DNA of 11,878 nucleotides, taken from Thermohalobaculum sp035527255. GTDB lineage: Bacteria; Pseudomonadota; Alphaproteobacteria; Rhodobacterales; Rhodobacteraceae. The notes beneath the pieces are model-generated. The model searched no databases. It was not told the origin of the DNA and worked only from the letters and a program-made list of their open reading frames with translations. The stretch covers positions 1-11,878 of the forward strand of contig DATLAW010000185.1 in assembly GCA_035527255.1 (NCBI GenBank), written 5' to 3'. The translations under genes were made by a program, and so were the position numbers. Of this stretch, positions 7,650-11,878 are shown piece by piece. Within the stretch, counting starts at the first letter, position 1, and each line of letters begins with the position of its first letter.

Positions 7650-7678
7650 TTGACACTCACCCTCCCCGAAAATATGTG
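7650..7678 (+). promoter_or_regulatory. Sigma70-like promoter for secA
   Basis: A perfect -35 hexamer TTGACA (7650-7655) is followed after exactly 17 bases by TATGTG (7673-7678) as the -10. Transcription would begin near 7685, giving an untranslated leader of about 160 bases before secA. It lies in the 245-bp gap between the divergent PPIase and secA genes. I saw no equally good promoter pointing the other way for the PPIase operon. Spacing and hexamers are seen directly; use in vivo is inferred. Confidence 0.55.
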
Positions 7679-7681
7679 TCA
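7651..7681. repeat. Inverted repeat spanning the secA promoter
   Basis: TGACAC (7651-7656) and its reverse complement GTGTCA (7676-7681) flank the spacer of the predicted promoter, overlapping the -35 and -10 hexamers. The arms are only 6 bp, so chance is possible, but the position would suit an operator for a dimeric regulator. Confidence 0.3.
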
Positions 7682-7831
7682 CGCTAGGTTCAAGCGCCGG
7701 GTGACCTGCCTGACTTAATCCTATGCGACCGGCGCCTCAAGCGTCGACGCGCGTTTTGTCACCTTGTTTCTCCGGTGCAACCGGCCGAGGCGGGGCAATT
7801 GGATAGACTGCGCGGTCCGGCGACCGTGCCC

Positions 7832-7837
7832 GAGGAG
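7832..7837 (+). promoter_or_regulatory. Ribosome binding site deciding the secA start
   Basis: GAGGAG lies 10 bases before the ATG at 7848. It picks that start over the in-frame extension to 7764, whose first 28 codons (rich in Arg and Cys) do not look like SecA. Confidence 0.75.
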
Positions 7838-7847
7838 AACTTGTCAG

Positions 7848-10604
<2,757 letters not shown>

Positions 10605-10665
10605 TCGGCAATGCCATTGGCCCGTCAACGGCCGTTCTCGACAAAAGGTCAGGTCATGCTCGGAG

Positions 10666-10730
10666 TTGATCCGGGCATCCGGTTCGCGGCTCCTGAATTA
10701 AAAACTGGATTGCCGGGTCAAGCCCGGCAA
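10666..10730. repeat. Intergenic imperfect palindrome with GC-rich hairpin
   Basis: Two 19-base arms (10666-10684 and 10703-10721) are inverted copies matching at 15 of 19 positions, with an 18-base centre. The right arm also contains the first half of a compact perfect hairpin: TTGCCGGG (10710-10717), loop TCAAG, CCCGGCAA (10723-10730). The sequence GGATTGCCGGGTCAAGCCCG resembles an intergenic palindrome that I recall as widespread in alphaproteobacterial genomes (REP-like). Because it lies between the converging ends of secA and the TupA-like gene, it may also stop transcription, although no clean T-run follows; the downstream stretch is A-rich on the + strand, which would give a T-run on the - strand only from the wrong side. 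Confidence 0.6.
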
Positions 10731-10811
10731 AGACAAAAAGCATAACGACTCCACCCGAATGGAAACTGCTCCAAAAAGACGAATTACAGAGCACACTGCT
10801 GGGGCGCCGGT

Positions 10812-11756
10812 TCAACCAGTGCGCGCGGGCAGTTCGATCATATCGCCGAGCTTGGCATCGTACTCTGCAGGAAGAATTGGAAAAGCGCCGCCATCCGGAT
10901 GCAGCGTTAGCTCGCTGAAGGCCACACGCTCCCCGATCTCATACAGATCGACGCGCAGAAATGGCTGCCCCGCAGACAGCGCCGCCGCGACCTCGACCAT
11001 CTCGTCGAATTGAACTGGCCTCAAGGGCCGGTCAGTAAAGAGGTGGCGTCCTTTCCTATCGATTGGCAATTCGCGCCAATCGAGGTCGAAATACATGTGA
11101 TGAATCACATCCGTTCCCAATTCTGCGTGGCTACAACACATCAGTTTCGGCACACCCCCGAAACAGAAAACCTTGTACTCCATGATTTTATCACCGGAGG
11201 CGCCGAGAAAGTGTTCGGCGAGGATGCGGCGTGGAACATTGCGATACTGCCACTCCCCGAAACCGAGCGATTGATCAGTGCGGATCCAGCGTTGCATTTC
11301 CCGCCGAATCTCATCGATCCGCAAGGGTTCGCCTGGCTTCCGGATCCAGTTCATATGCCAACCATGGGCCGCCTTGAGGGCGAAACTCGTGGGCAAGTCT
11401 TGCACTGGTACATCTTCGGGGCGGTCCCATACGCCGTAGATTTCATTTAGAATCTCGCCGAAACCGCGTTCGCGTACCAGGTCACGGACCGCAACCTTGT
11501 CGGCAAAAATTTGATGAATCGGTTGCCGGTTAAAGAGCTTTAACCAGTTGATCTTTTCATTGAAGGTCTTTGGATTCTTGAGATCTGGTTCCCGGCCAAA
11601 GATGTGGATATAACCTTCTCGCGTTACGGCTTCGTCCCAGCCGCATAGCGGGTGCCTCAGACGCTTGGTCCAAAGAGAGCGGCTGGTGCCGGTAAGCACC
11701 GCCAAGGGCTTGGCAAGAACGCGGGCGATCTTTTCTGGCATTCGAAAGTCGGCCAC
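10812..11756 (-). CDS. TupA-like ATP-grasp protein (polysaccharide biosynthesis)
   Basis: A 314-residue soluble protein of the TupA-like ATP-grasp family (PF14305), found in clusters for capsule, teichuronopeptide or other surface polysaccharides. Members are thought to join an amino acid or a similar group to a sugar carboxylate, or are annotated as glycosyltransferases. Family hallmarks are in order: NPKTFNEKINWLKLFNR (about 41-57), ADKVAVRDLV, the FALKAAHGWHMNWI nucleotide-binding strand (usually LKxxHGSG), EYKVFCFGGVPKLM, YFDLDWRELP and the acidic end FLRVDLYEIG...FSELTLHPDGG. The usual glycine-rich HGSG is replaced by HGWH. The start is GTG 11756, three bases after the stop of an upstream frame, which suggests translational coupling; ATG 11741 is the alternative and has no clear ribosome site. 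Base composition seems somewhat less GC-rich than secA, compatible with transfer. Confidence 0.87.
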   Translation of the reverse strand: MADFRMPEKIARVLAKPLAVLTGTSRSLWTKRLRHPLCGWDEAVTREGYIHIFGREPDLKNPKTFNEKINWLKLFNRQPIHQIFADKVAVRDLVRERGFGEILNEIYGVWDRPEDVPVQDLPTSFALKAAHGWHMNWIRKPGEPLRIDEIRREMQRWIRTDQSLGFGEWQYRNVPRRILAEHFLGASGDKIMEYKVFCFGGVPKLMCCSHAELGTDVIHHMYFDLDWRELPIDRKGRHLFTDRPLRPVQFDEMVEVAAALSAGQPFLRVDLYEIGERVAFSELTLHPDGGAFPILPAEYDAKLGDMIELPARTG

Positions 11757-11759
11757 GGA

Positions 11760-11878
11760 TCACCAGCGTCCTATCGCAATTAACTGGCTTCTCGCAGCCT
11801 GAGTCGTGGGTAGTCGCCGTTCAGAGCCGACTTCAATTTCTGCGATTGACATGGACCACACCCCAAAATGCACGAACT
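11760..11878 (-). CDS. Possible C-terminal end of a gene running off the right edge
   Basis: On the minus strand one frame is open from the window edge for 39 codons and ends in TGA at 11760-11762, three bases before the GTG of the TupA-like gene. The visible product ends in SRRLPTT-like and SQLIAIGRW-like sequence (with SMSIAEIEVGSERRLPTT before it) and is not recognised. The tight spacing is the main support: it looks like the upstream member of an operon. The open stretch is short enough to be chance. Confidence 0.3.
   Translation of the reverse strand, partial: FVHFGVWSMSIAEIEVGSERRLPTTQAARSQLIAIGRW

Overview
The window looks like chromosomal DNA from a GC-rich alphaproteobacterium. Two things point there: the protein sequences (SecA, ArgJ, the symporter) have an alphaproteobacterial character, and secA faces a parvulin-type PPIase / argJ / mutT cluster. 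I recall that arrangement from Rhodobacterales and relatives, but I could not check it here. Most of the window is ordinary housekeeping sequence. I do not see a phage, an insertion sequence, a CRISPR array or an RNA gene.

Left part (1-3391, + strand). A 220-residue conserved-looking protein of unknown function (169-831) is followed by two near-identical copies of a 10-bp palindrome (839-873). Next come the last ~30 codons of a DUF4212-type small symporter subunit whose N-terminal part is missing (909-1007). Then there is a complete large subunit of the VC_2705-type sodium:solute symporter family (1022-2890) and a small YggT-like membrane protein (2969-3391). DUF4212 and this symporter are normally paired, so the small-subunit gene appears to have been cut by a deletion or recombination at about 870-910.

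Middle part (3421-7602, all - strand). A 433-residue protein ends in an intact response-regulator receiver domain. It appears to derive from a hybrid histidine kinase: its kinase ATP-binding region and a first receiver domain are degenerate. Upstream of it is a likely operon, read right to left: exported parvulin PPIase, argJ (arginine biosynthesis) and a MutT-type Nudix hydrolase. argJ and mutT overlap by 4 bases, which suggests translational coupling. ArgJ carries an unusual charged helical N-terminal extension and a Gly-Thr, not Ala-Thr, self-cleavage site.

Right part (7603-11878). A 245-bp divergent intergenic region contains a good sigma70-like promoter for secA. It is followed by full-length secA (7848-10604) with its C-terminal zinc motif. 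Downstream is an intergenic palindromic repeat that may also terminate transcription. On the opposite strand is a TupA-like ATP-grasp protein (10812-11756), probably for surface polysaccharide work. It starts three bases after the stop of a reading frame that runs off the right edge.

The points most worth a second look are the truncated DUF4212 gene beside an intact partner, the degenerate hybrid kinase/receiver protein and the ArgJ variant. I found no convincing novel defence or mobile system.
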